The notes under the pieces are model-generated. The model made no database searches. It worked only from the letters and a program-made list of their open reading frames with translations, and was not told where the DNA came from. Made by a program: the position numbers and the translations under genes. Below, one piece after another: positions 1 to 7,761 of a stretch of DNA of 20,938 nt; the first letter of the stretch is position 1, and every line of letters begins with the position of its first letter. This stretch comes from Bacillota bacterium (GTDB lineage Bacteria; Bacillota; Clostridia; Oscillospirales; Ruminococcaceae), in contig JAEZQD010000103.1 in assembly GCA_023413185.1 (NCBI GenBank), forward strand, positions 1-20,938. The letters are read 5' to 3'.

Positions 1-1436
1 ATGCGCCCGATGCGTTTGGGGTTAGCGAGGATATCCTCCATATCGGCAATTTCTTTTTGCAGCTGGTCAAGCTCTTTGGTGCGGTTTAGGATGTATTCGC
101 GGTTTAGGTGGCGCAGCTTAATCTCCGCCACATAATCCGCCTGCACCTCGTCAATGCCAAAGCCGATCATCAGGTTGGGAACGACCTCGGTTTCCTCCTC
201 GGTTTCGCGTACAATGCGCACCGCCTTGTCGATATCAAGCAAAATCCTTGCCAGACCCTTAAGCAGGTGCATCTTCTCTTTTTTCTTCTTAAGCTCGAAA
301 TATACGCGCCGCTTTACACATTCGGTGCGAAACGCCGTCCATTCCAGAGCAAGCTGACGAACCCCCAACACGCGCGGTGTGCCGCCCACAAGCACGTTGA
401 AGTTGCACGAGAACGTATCCTCGAGCGGGGTAACACGAAACAGCTTTTGCATCAGCTTGTCGGGGTCTATGGCGCGCTTGATGTCGATGGCGATTTTTAG
501 ACCCGAGAGGTCGGTTTCGTCGCGGATGTCGGAGATCTCGCGTATCTTGCCGGACTTAACGAGATCGACAATCTTATCAATAATCGCTTCCACCGTTGTG
601 GTAGGCGGAATCTCGGTTATCTCAATGCAGTTTGAGGATTTATCGTACTGATAGCGTGAGCGTACCCGTACGCTGCCGCGTCCCGTTTCGTATATCTTTG
701 CGAGCTCCTCGCGATTGTATAGGATCAACCCGCCGGTCGGAAAATCGGGTGCCTTGAGCGTGGAAAGGATATCATGGTGCTCATCCTTCATCAGGGCGAT
801 GGTGGTTTCGCATACCTCGGCAAGGTTAAACGGGCAGATGGAGCTAGCCATACCCACGGCAATACCCATATTGGCGTTGACTAAAATAGAGGGAAAGGTG
901 GTAGGCAGCAGCGTTGGCTCCTTGGTGGTGTTGTCGTAGTTGTCGACAAAATCCACCGTATCGCGATCAATGTCGCGGAACAGCTCGGCGCATATCTTAT
1001 CCAGCTTCGCTTCGGTATAACGCGCGGCGGCATACGCCATATCGCGCGAATAGCTCTTGCCGAAGTTGCCCTTAGAGTCTACATAGGGTACTATAAGCGA
1101 CTGGTTGCCGCGCGACAGGCGCACCATCGTCTCGTAGATAGCCGCATCGCCGTGGGGGTTTAAGCGCATGACCTGCCCCACAATATTTGCGGATTTGGTG
1201 CGCGCGCCGGTAAGCAGCCCCATTTTATACATTGTGTAGAGTATCTTTCGATGAGAGGGTTTAAAGCCATCAATCTCGGGGATGGCGCGCGACAAGATTA
1301 CGCTCATCGCGTAGGGCATATAGTTTTTTTCGAGCGTTTCGGTTATGGGCTGGTTCACAACCAGTCCTGCGCCTTCAATATACGCGTTTTCCGAAAGCCC
1401 GGTCTTTTGTTTTTCGGGTTGTTTATTCTTTGCCAT
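1..1436 (-). CDS. Type IIA DNA topoisomerase subunit A (GyrA/ParC-like), C-terminus outside window
   Basis: This is the DNA breakage-reunion subunit of a gyrase or topoisomerase IV type enzyme; it cleaves both DNA strands through a tyrosine and works as A2B2 with the B subunit. About 478 codons are visible, and the 3' end is cut by the window edge. Near the N-terminus it has the family block YAMSVILSRAIPEIDGFKPSH (about residues 42-62), then NPHGDAAIYE (93-102), then AAARYTE, in which Tyr140 is the expected catalytic tyrosine. A region rich in charged residues near the end looks like the coiled-coil gate. The ATG at 1436 is preceded by AAAGGA at 11 bases. It lies 145 bases downstream of the HXXEE gene and two genes after the B subunit, so the pair is probably co-transcribed. 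ParC versus GyrA cannot be decided because the C-terminal domain is missing; a second, ParC-like paralog is my inference. The quinolone-region residues are atypical (Ala98, Glu102). Confidence 0.93.
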   Translation of the reverse strand, partial: MAKNKQPEKQKTGLSENAYIEGAGLVVNQPITETLEKNYMPYAMSVILSRAIPEIDGFKPSHRKILYTMYKMGLLTGARTKSANIVGQVMRLNPHGDAAIYETMVRLSRGNQSLIVPYVDSKGNFGKSYSRDMAYAAARYTEAKLDKICAELFRDIDRDTVDFVDNYDNTTKEPTLLPTTFPSILVNANMGIAVGMASSICPFNLAEVCETTIALMKDEHHDILSTLKAPDFPTGGLILYNREELAKIYETGRGSVRVRSRYQYDKSSNCIEITEIPPTTTVEAIIDKIVDLVKSGKIREISDIRDETDLSGLKIAIDIKRAIDPDKLMQKLFRVTPLEDTFSCNFNVLVGGTPRVLGVRQLALEWTAFRTECVKRRVYFELKKKKEKMHLLKGLARILLDIDKAVRIVRETEEETEVVPNLMIGFGIDEVQADYVAEIKLRHLNREYILNRTKELDQLQKEIADMEDILANPKRIGR

Positions 1437-1581
1437 GGTTATGAAATTCCTTTCCGGCGCCCTGCACCCCGAAGGCACATAACACCACAAAAAGTAGCGT
1501 GCGGATCTGCCGCAGAGGAAGTAGTGTTCCAACCGTTATTGACTATGTCTAACGGGTTACTGTTTATGCTTTTGCGTGCAC

Positions 1582-2124
1582 TTACTTATGTCCTGCCTTA
1601 TATTTGTCGAGCTGTCTATCAAACCAATCGACCGCTTTTAGGGAAAGCAACAAATTTACCGCTACAAGTACAATCCCAAAAATGCAAAGCAGGCAAATCT
1701 GCCATATCTTAAATTGCCCCCAGCGCACAAGCAGTAATACTGCCCACACGCAATAGGGCAGTAACAGAACGGAGGTAGCAAGCGCCGGAATATAGCTCTT
1801 TAACAAAAGGCTCTGACCAATATGAAGCAACAGGTGAAGGATAAACGCGCACAAGACGGCAAACCACACCCCATAGGAGGAGTACCACACACTTAGCGCG
1901 GTAACCAAACAAATCAGGATAAACTCCTCGGCAACCGCAAGCGCAAACGCGGATGTGGACCGTGCCGCCGCGTGATTGATGTGCTTGGCAAGGCGCGGAA
2001 ACCGTGCCTTGATGCGGGATGAATTATTTATAAGCCATGGCTGCATTAACACAATCTCTTCAAAGTCGTGAAGCATAAACACGGCAGGCAACAGGCAAAC
2101 CGCAAGTAAAAGCTCTTTTGTCAT
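1582..2124 (-). CDS. HXXEE-domain integral membrane protein
   Basis: This is a 180-residue protein with several hydrophobic segments, matching the HXXEE family of unknown function. The diagnostic motif is seen directly: His19-Asp-Phe-Glu22-Glu23 in the first hydrophobic segment, a second acidic pair Glu66-Glu67, and His97 and His101 in the segment HLLLHIGQ. The spacing of His and Glu residues in membrane segments suggests a metal site and possibly enzymatic activity, but no reaction is known to me. Its ATG overlaps the stop of the upstream topoisomerase B gene by four bases (ATGA), so it is probably translationally coupled to it. The A subunit follows after 145 bases. Its position between the two topoisomerase subunits is unusual. 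Recognition of the family is firm; function is unknown. Confidence 0.85.
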   Translation of the reverse strand: MTKELLLAVCLLPAVFMLHDFEEIVLMQPWLINNSSRIKARFPRLAKHINHAAARSTSAFALAVAEEFILICLVTALSVWYSSYGVWFAVLCAFILHLLLHIGQSLLLKSYIPALATSVLLLPYCVWAVLLLVRWGQFKIWQICLLCIFGIVLVAVNLLLSLKAVDWFDRQLDKYKAGHK

Positions 2125-4103
2125 GACACATCCGCCGCGTCAATATACAGGTGCCCGTTCTCGGCGATAAAATCCTTTCGACCCGCCAGGTTGTCGCCCA
2201 ACAAAAGATCAAAGGTCGCAAGCGTCTTTTCCGCAAGGTCGGGGGTTACCTTAATCAGCCGTCGGCTTTGTGGATTCATGGTGGTCATCCACATCATATC
2301 CGGCTCGTTCTCGCCGAGACCCTTGGAGCGTTGCAGCGTATACTTTTTATCGCCCAGCGTATCAACAATCTGCTGTTTTTCACGCTCGGTATAGGCAAAG
2401 TAGGTCATTTCCTTTGTGGTAATCTCAAACAACGGGGATTCCGCGATGTACACAAACCCCTTCTCAATCAGTGTGGGCGTGAGGCGGAACAGCATGGTCA
2501 GAATCAGGGTGCGTATCTGGTAGCCGTCCACGTCCGCATCGGTACAGATGACGACCTTGTTCCAGCGCAAGCCCTCCAGATCAAACGAAGACAGCTCCTT
2601 GTTTGCCTTGGAGTTTACCTCTACGCCGCAGCCCAGCACCTTGATGATGTCGGTGATGATCTCGTTTTTAAATATCTTGTCATACTCCGCCTTTAGGCAG
2701 TTTAATATCTTGCCGCGCACGGGGATAATCGCCTGAAACTCCGAGTCGCGCGCCAGCTTACAAGCGCCCAGCGCGGAGTCGCCCTCCACGATGTATATCT
2801 CCCGGCGGGAGGTATCGCGGGTGCGGCAGTCCACAAACTTCTGTACGCGATTGGAGATATCCAAAGAACCCGCGAGTTTTTTCTTGAGATTCAGTCTGGT
2901 TTTTTCGGCATTCTCACGGCTGCGCTTGTTGATAAGCACCTGCTCGGTGATGCGCTGGGCATCGTCGGGGTTCTCGATAAAATATACCTCAAGCTGATGC
3001 TTTAAGAAGTCGGACATCGCCTCATAGATAAACTTGTTGGTAATCGCCTTTTTGGTCTGGTTTTCGTAGGAGGTGATGGTCGAAAACGAGTTGGATACGA
3101 GCACGAGGCAATCGTCTACATCGGCATAGGTTATCTTGCTCTCGTTTTTAAGGTACTTTCCGCTCTGCTTTAAGAGCGCGTCAATCTGATACACCGTGGC
3201 GTAGCGCACCGCTTTTTCGGGCGATCCGCCGTATTCCAGATGGCTTGAGTTGTGATAGTATTCGGTAACCTTGACGCGGTTGGAAAAGCACAGCGCAACC
3301 GAAAGCTTCACCTTGTATTCGGGTCTGTCTTCACGGTCGCGACCGCGGCGTTCCGTCTGCCAGAACTGCACAGGGGTAAGGCTGTCGGTGCCCGAAAGCT
3401 CCTGCACATAGTCGGTAATTCCGTTTTCATAAAGATACTCCGAGCTGGAAAAGCCCTTTTCTTCTTCAAAGCGGAGTATAAACAGCAACCCCGCGTTGAC
3501 CACCGCCTGACGCTTGATGGCCTGCTCGAAGTATTCCCTTGGTATATAGATGTCAGTGAATACTTGCAGATCGGGGCGCCATTTGATGCGCGAGCCCGTC
3601 TTTTTGCGGGAAGCATCCTCCTTTTTGAGCGCGCCGACGTTCTCGCCGTGCTCAAACCGCAACGAGTATTTATAGCCGTCGCGGAATATCTCTACATCCA
3701 TATACTCCGACGCGTATTGCGTCGCGCACAGACCAAGACCGTTAAGACCCAGCGAGTACTCGTAGCTTTCGCCGGAGTTTGTGTTGTATTTACCGCCCGC
3801 GTACAGCTCGCAGAACACCAGTTCCCAGTTGTAGCGCTCTTCGCGCTGGTTGTAGTCTACCGGAATACCGCGCCCGAAATCCTCCACATCAAGGGAGCCG
3901 TCGCGGTACACCGTTACAATAATCTTGTCGCCAAAGCCCTCGCGCGCCTCGTCGATGGAGTTGGAGAGTATCTCAAAGAACGAATGCTGACACCCCTCCA
4001 ATCCGTCGGAGCCAAAGATAACCGAGGGGCGCTTACGTACCCTGTCGGCGCCCTTGAGCGACGAGATGCTGTCGTTGTCGTAGCTTTGGGTTCTTTTTGC
4101 CAT
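2121..4103 (-). CDS. Divergent type IIA DNA topoisomerase subunit B (GyrB/ParE-like)
   Basis: This is the ATPase subunit (660 residues, normal for GyrB/ParE) that drives strand passage. The N-terminal GHKL ATPase region shows EILSNSIDEA, DFGRGIPV, AGGKY and GLNGLG; the transducer region has the NQTKK lysine motif. The TOPRIM domain shows IVEGDSALGACK, PVRGKILN and CTDADVDGYQIRTL, and the C-terminus keeps SKGLGE and TTMNP. Several positions differ from canonical enzymes: Ser replaces the Asp in the usual EVVDN motif, GLHGVG is GLNGLG, DSAGG is DSALG, and DGSHI is DGYQI. The ATPase glutamate, Mg-binding asparagine and TOPRIM DxD are all kept, so it is probably active. AGGAGG lies 12 bases before the ATG. 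It is preceded by a LiaF-like gene (55 bases) and overlaps the HXXEE gene. It is probably the B partner of the A subunit at 1-1436, representing a second paralog besides housekeeping gyrase (inference). Confidence 0.93.
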   Translation of the reverse strand: MAKRTQSYDNDSISSLKGADRVRKRPSVIFGSDGLEGCQHSFFEILSNSIDEAREGFGDKIIVTVYRDGSLDVEDFGRGIPVDYNQREERYNWELVFCELYAGGKYNTNSGESYEYSLGLNGLGLCATQYASEYMDVEIFRDGYKYSLRFEHGENVGALKKEDASRKKTGSRIKWRPDLQVFTDIYIPREYFEQAIKRQAVVNAGLLFILRFEEEKGFSSSEYLYENGITDYVQELSGTDSLTPVQFWQTERRGRDREDRPEYKVKLSVALCFSNRVKVTEYYHNSSHLEYGGSPEKAVRYATVYQIDALLKQSGKYLKNESKITYADVDDCLVLVSNSFSTITSYENQTKKAITNKFIYEAMSDFLKHQLEVYFIENPDDAQRITEQVLINKRSRENAEKTRLNLKKKLAGSLDISNRVQKFVDCRTRDTSRREIYIVEGDSALGACKLARDSEFQAIIPVRGKILNCLKAEYDKIFKNEIITDIIKVLGCGVEVNSKANKELSSFDLEGLRWNKVVICTDADVDGYQIRTLILTMLFRLTPTLIEKGFVYIAESPLFEITTKEMTYFAYTEREKQQIVDTLGDKKYTLQRSKGLGENEPDMMWMTTMNPQSRRLIKVTPDLAEKTLATFDLLLGDNLAGRKDFIAENGHLYIDAADVS

Positions 4104-4158
4104 CGTGTTACTATTCCTCCTGTAGACCGCCTTTGTATTTATGATAATCTATGTATGG

Positions 4159-4863
4159 TTATCGAATCTCTGTTCCGCCAAACGCGGTGCTTGCCTTGAT
4201 GGTAACAAGGGGCAAAGTTGGGTCGGTGGGCACCGCAGCGCGATTGTCGCAGCCGCCAAACGCGGAGGAGCATTCCACCTTCAGACGATAGTTTCTGGGG
4301 GCGTATACCCTTATTCCGCCAAACGCCGCACTTGTCTCGATGATAACGTCTCTTGCAATGACAATCTCGGTAAGGTCAATCTCCGCGTAGCTGAATACCG
4401 CGGAAACCTTTGCGCCGGTAAAGTTGGGGGATACGTTTTTTACCTTAATGCTGCCAAACACAATGTTGTACTCCGGCTCGGAGGAGTAGTCCGCCTGACC
4501 GGTATGAACAGGAGGTACCGTCGAAAAGCCCGATACCGGCTTTACGGTTTGAAAGCGGTTGCCAAACGCAATGCGCAGACCGAGCAGGATAATAAGACCT
4601 GCGATGATGATGGGTACGACCATCTCCTGTGTAATAATCTGCTGCTCTTTTAAAAGAAGCAGTGTGCCAACACATAGCAACAGTATGTTCCAAAAACGCA
4701 GACCATAGGCAATCATCAAAAACACGGCGGGAATAATCAAAAACATTGTCCACCAGCCCGCAAAACCGATAAGCATCCACCAGCCGAGTGCCTGACCCAG
4801 CAAACCAACCCCAAGAAGAATTACAAGCAGACCAAAAAATACGCGTGCAACTGTTGTCCTCAT
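4159..4863 (-). CDS. LiaF-like membrane protein (4 TM plus cell-wall stress C-terminal domain)
   Basis: This 234-residue protein has about four transmembrane helices in the first ~100 residues (for example around 7-27, 30-54, 58-74 and 82-101). A linker is followed by a C-terminal beta-repeat domain with recurring Ala-Phe-Gly-Gly motifs (AAFGG, SAFGG, TAFGG), the pattern of the LiaF / cell-wall-active antibiotic response family. In Bacillus, LiaF inhibits the LiaRS two-component system that senses envelope stress. No histidine kinase or response regulator is in this window, so this is an orphan homolog and its partner is unknown. GGAGG sits 8 bases before the ATG. It lies 31 bases after the acetyltransferase and 55 bases before the topoisomerase B gene, consistent with one operon. 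Family assignment is confident; a signalling role is inference. Confidence 0.82.
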   Translation of the reverse strand: MRTTVARVFFGLLVILLGVGLLGQALGWWMLIGFAGWWTMFLIIPAVFLMIAYGLRFWNILLLCVGTLLLLKEQQIITQEMVVPIIIAGLIILLGLRIAFGNRFQTVKPVSGFSTVPPVHTGQADYSSEPEYNIVFGSIKVKNVSPNFTGAKVSAVFSYAEIDLTEIVIARDVIIETSAAFGGIRVYAPRNYRLKVECSSAFGGCDNRAAVPTDPTLPLVTIKASTAFGGTEIR

Positions 4864-4894
4864 TCAAATGTCCTCCGTTTACTAATATAATACG

Positions 4895-5359
4895 CTACGT
4901 AAGGGGCTCTTTTATCATTTTTTTCATAAACTCCATGCACACACCATTCATCACCGTTTTGCTTGTGGTTTGGTAGCCCAAACGATGGTAAAAAGCAACG
5001 GTCTTTTCATGGATAGAGCCCGTGAACAGCTCATAGCCGTTGCTTCGTTTAAATTCGCGCTCGATTGCTTCCATCAGTGCGGCTCCTATGCCCCTGCACT
5101 GATACTCGGGCAATACAACGAGCTTGCCAATCTGGCAAACCCCGCTTTCATCCAAATGCGCACGGACAGAACCCACTATTCTGCCGTCTAATGTATACTT
5201 TAAAAACACGCGGCGGCCAAACTCCGCTTCAACCTCTCGCAGGGTTTGAACAAGCGGCGGCAGGCGGTCGTTTTGCTCCACGACGCCAACGCGATAAAAG
5301 GCTTGCTTTTGCACCTGCAGTATCTCGGCAAGGTCTTCAAGGCTTGCTTTTTCAACCAT
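4895..5359 (-). CDS. GNAT-family N-acetyltransferase
   Basis: This 154-residue single-domain acetyltransferase is predicted to move an acetyl group from acetyl-CoA to an unknown amine. The acetyl-CoA pyrophosphate-binding motif A is visible as Gln87-x-x-Gly90-x-Gly92 (QCRGIGAAL), preceded by the beta-4 strand GKLVVLPEY. Motif B is near the end, with AFYHRLGY. No substrate can be deduced. The ATG has GGAG 8 bases upstream. It is the first gene downstream of a good promoter at 5443-5471 and heads the run of genes leading through the LiaF-like protein into the topoisomerase pair. A role in modifying a neighbour's product is possible but not shown by the sequence. Confidence 0.88.
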   Translation of the reverse strand: MVEKASLEDLAEILQVQKQAFYRVGVVEQNDRLPPLVQTLREVEAEFGRRVFLKYTLDGRIVGSVRAHLDESGVCQIGKLVVLPEYQCRGIGAALMEAIEREFKRSNGYELFTGSIHEKTVAFYHRLGYQTTSKTVMNGVCMEFMKKMIKEPLT

Positions 5360-5442
5360 CTATGTCACTCCGTTCATACAGCCTGTGCTATCGGTACCGC
5401 GGTCTAATACAAGGTTTGGTATTGCGGCAAGCTGTCATGCCC

Positions 5443-5471
5443 ATTATAAACCACCGACCATTCCTTGTAAA
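5443..5471 (-). promoter_or_regulatory. Sigma-A promoter for the GNAT-LiaF-topoisomerase unit
   Basis: On the minus strand the -35 box is TTTACA (5471-5466) and the -10 box is TATAAT (5448-5443), with an exact 17-base spacer. Predicted transcription start is near 5436, about 77 bases ahead of the acetyltransferase ATG. It lies just downstream of the ftsH terminator, as expected for the start of a new unit. Confidence 0.75.
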
Positions 5472-5514
5472 TGTTAAAAACAAATTTCCCCAAAATACAC
5501 ACGTATCAAACACA

Positions 5515-5551
5515 GATAAAGACCTGTCGGGGGCTTCCCGGCAGGTCTTTT
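5515..5551 (-). terminator. Intrinsic terminator after ftsH
   Basis: Two 14-base arms (5537-5550 and 5518-5531) pair around a 5-base loop, with a single A-C mismatch on the minus strand. The hairpin begins about 24 bases after the ftsH stop. The U run on the minus side is short (UUUAU); on the plus strand the same hairpin ends in UUUU, so it could work in both directions. Confidence 0.75.
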
Positions 5552-5573
5552 CGACTGATATGGTTGTGGTTTT

Positions 5574-7583
5574 CTACTGCTCGTCGCTATCGGCAGCCGG
5601 TGTAACGGGAGCATCCTCCGCCTTGGTCTTCTCTGCAACAGGTGTGGACTGCTTACTCGCGCCCATCTCCGTCGCCCGTTTCATCAGCTCTTCCGCCATG
5701 CGTTTTTCGTCGGCGTGGTCGATGTTCCACTTGGCAATCTCCGCATCCACATCCAGCTCGCCGGACATAAAGCGTTTGAAGTCTTCTCCATCCATCTTTT
5801 CGCAGGCAAGCAGATACCGCGCAAGCTCATGCAGCTTCTCCATGTGTTCGCCGAGTATCTCCTTGGCGCGCTTGTAGGCGATGTCGATAATCTTGCGCAT
5901 CTCGGTATCAATCTCTGAGGCGACTGCCTCGGAGTAATCGCGGGCATTGTTAAAGTCGCGCCCGAGGAAGACCTCCTCCTGCGCATGACCGTATACGACG
6001 GGCCCTAAGTTCTCGCTAAAACCGTAGCGCGTAATCATCGCCTTGGCTATCTTGGTGGCGCGCTCAAGATCGTTCGACGCACCGGTTGAGATATCATCAA
6101 GCACCAGCTTTTCGGCAACGCGACCGCCGAGGAGTACAACAATCTCTTCGAGCATATCATTTTTAAGCACATAGCTCTTGTCCTCGGTGGGCAGGCTCAT
6201 GGTAAAGCCGCCAGCCATGCCGCGCGGGATGATGGAAATCTGGTGTACGGGGTCCTGTGTGGGGCAAAAGTTGCTGATAATGGCATGACCCGCCTCGTGG
6301 TACGCAGTAATCCGTTTGGACTTTTCGCTGATAACACGGGAGCGCTTTTCGGGACCTACCACAACCTTGATGGTCGCTTCCTCTATCTCAAGCATCGTAA
6401 TCGCATGCTTACCCCTGCGTGCCGTAAGGAGTGCTGCCTCGTTGCACAGGTTTTCAAGGTCCGCACCGGTAAAGCCAGCTGTGGTTTTTGCAATAACCGA
6501 AAGGTTTACGTCGGGCGCTAAGGGCTTGTTGCGCGTGTGCACCTTGAGAATGTCCTCTCTGCCACGTACGTCGGGGGTGTTAACCACAATGCGACGGTCA
6601 AAGCGACCAGGGCGCAGCAGCGCGGGGTCTAGGATATCGTAGCGGTTGGTTGCCGCAATGACGATAACGCCGGAGTTTGCGCCAAAGCCGTCCATCTCAA
6701 CCAGCAGCTGGTTTAAGGTCTGCTCGCGCTCGTCATGACCGCCGCCAAGACCGGCGCCGCGATGACGACCCACAGCGTCAATCTCGTCGATAAACACAAT
6801 ACTGGGGGCTTCCTTCTTTGCCTGCTCAAACAGGTCGCGCACACGGGATGCACCGACACCGACGAACATCTCTACAAAATCCGAGCCGGAAATCGAGAAG
6901 AACGGTACGCCCGCCTCGCCCGCTACGGCACGGGCAATCAGGGTTTTACCGGTTCCGGGAGGTCCCATCAGCAGCACACCCTTGGGGATGCGCGCACCGA
7001 GGTCGTTGTACTTCTGCGGGCTACGCAAAAACTCAACAATCTCCTTGAGCTCTTCCTTCTCTTCATCCGCTCCCGCTACGTCGGCAAACGTGGTCTTGCG
7101 GCTGTCGGACTGATGCTTCACCTTAGCCTTGCCAAACGTGTTCATCTTGCCGCCGCCGGCCGCACCGCGCATCATGTAGATCCAGAAACCAACCATCACC
7201 ACGATGAGCAGGATGGAGGGCAGGATGGATACCCAGCCGGGGATCTCTTCTATCTTTTTGTAATCGATTTTAATCGGGGCGTCGGGGTTTTGCTGATTAT
7301 ACGCCCGAACGTACTCCATCGTGTCCTCTAAAAACAGGTTCACGTTGGGCACCGTGTAGATGATCGATTCGCTCTTGTCCTTGACCTTCAAATCCAGGTT
7401 GCCTGAGCCAAGGTCCAATCTATATTCCTCCACCTCATTGCGGTAGAAGTATTGCAGTATTTCGTAATATTTAGTCTCGGATTTCGGCGCCTGCAATGTC
7501 ATAAAGAAATAGACGACCGAAATTAAGAGCAACAGGGTCAGCACATAGCCGATGATCTGTTTGCGCTTTTTGTTGTCACCCAT
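5574..7583 (-). CDS. ftsH: ATP-dependent zinc metalloprotease FtsH
   Basis: FtsH is a membrane-anchored AAA+ hexamer that degrades misfolded or regulatory membrane and cytosolic proteins. The predicted protein is 669 residues. Two membrane helices flank a small extracytoplasmic domain (about 11-30 and 117-138). The AAA module shows Walker A GPPGTGKT at about 207, Walker B IVFIDEIDA at about 262 and the second region of homology ending LRPGRFDRR. The protease shows the zinc motif HEAGH at about 429-433 and a later Asp in the SNDLERAT segment. I chose the ATG at 7583 because AGGAG lies 8 bases upstream; an in-frame GTG at 7592 overlaps that ribosome binding site and is unlikely. The order tilS-hpt-ftsH is classical for Bacillota. 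A 178-base gap, a putative promoter upstream and a terminator downstream suggest it can also be transcribed alone. Confidence 0.98.
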   Translation of the reverse strand: MGDNKKRKQIIGYVLTLLLLISVVYFFMTLQAPKSETKYYEILQYFYRNEVEEYRLDLGSGNLDLKVKDKSESIIYTVPNVNLFLEDTMEYVRAYNQQNPDAPIKIDYKKIEEIPGWVSILPSILLIVVMVGFWIYMMRGAAGGGKMNTFGKAKVKHQSDSRKTTFADVAGADEEKEELKEIVEFLRSPQKYNDLGARIPKGVLLMGPPGTGKTLIARAVAGEAGVPFFSISGSDFVEMFVGVGASRVRDLFEQAKKEAPSIVFIDEIDAVGRHRGAGLGGGHDEREQTLNQLLVEMDGFGANSGVIVIAATNRYDILDPALLRPGRFDRRIVVNTPDVRGREDILKVHTRNKPLAPDVNLSVIAKTTAGFTGADLENLCNEAALLTARRGKHAITMLEIEEATIKVVVGPEKRSRVISEKSKRITAYHEAGHAIISNFCPTQDPVHQISIIPRGMAGGFTMSLPTEDKSYVLKNDMLEEIVVLLGGRVAEKLVLDDISTGASNDLERATKIAKAMITRYGFSENLGPVVYGHAQEEVFLGRDFNNARDYSEAVASEIDTEMRKIIDIAYKRAKEILGEHMEKLHELARYLLACEKMDGEDFKRFMSGELDVDAEIAKWNIDHADEKRMAEELMKRATEMGASKQSTPVAEKTKAEDAPVTPAADSDEQ

Positions 7584-7713
7584 GTTCACCACTCCTTGCT
7601 GTAAATAGTCACAGCTTTGTACGCAAGCCGCGTAAATTTCCGCTCTGGGGCGGCGCAGCTATCGATTAGAAAAAGCTGTTGAGGCACTAACATTATTGTG
7701 CATAAACGCGGCA

Positions 7714-7742
7714 ATTATATCCCAGTTGCGAATAAATGTTTC
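7714..7742 (-). promoter_or_regulatory. ftsH: Putative ftsH promoter
   Basis: A perfect minus-strand -10 box TATAAT lies at 7719-7714. The 17-base-spaced -35 hexamer is weak (GAAACA, 7742-7737). The predicted start is near 7707, about 124 bases ahead of the ftsH ATG. The weak -35 suggests activator dependence or a modest internal promoter; read-through from the upstream tilS-hpt unit is also likely. Confidence 0.45.
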
Positions 7743-7748
7743 ATTCGC
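7728..7748 (-). promoter_or_regulatory. Inverted repeat over the -35 of the ftsH promoter
   Basis: GCGAATGAA and TTTATTCGC flank a 3-base centre, forming a 9-pair dyad with one G-T pair. It begins 13 bases after the hpt stop and is centred on the -35 hexamer of the putative ftsH promoter. No U-tract follows, so it is not a standard terminator; an operator or an RNA-stabilising hairpin at the hpt 3' end are both possible. Confidence 0.4.
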
Positions 7749-7761
7749 CGTAGGGCTGTTA

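Noticed and set aside
1437..1581. 145-base gap between the HXXEE and topoisomerase A genes as an internal promoter or terminator region
   Set aside because: Only a weak hairpin around GTGCCTTCGGGGTGC and no acceptable -35/-10 pair were found; nothing strong enough to annotate.
3252..4199. Long plus-strand open frames opposite topoisomerase B (and similarly 9514-10554 opposite tilS/dnaB)
   Set aside because: They are antisense to clearly conserved genes, have no domain signatures, and follow from codon composition of the real genes.
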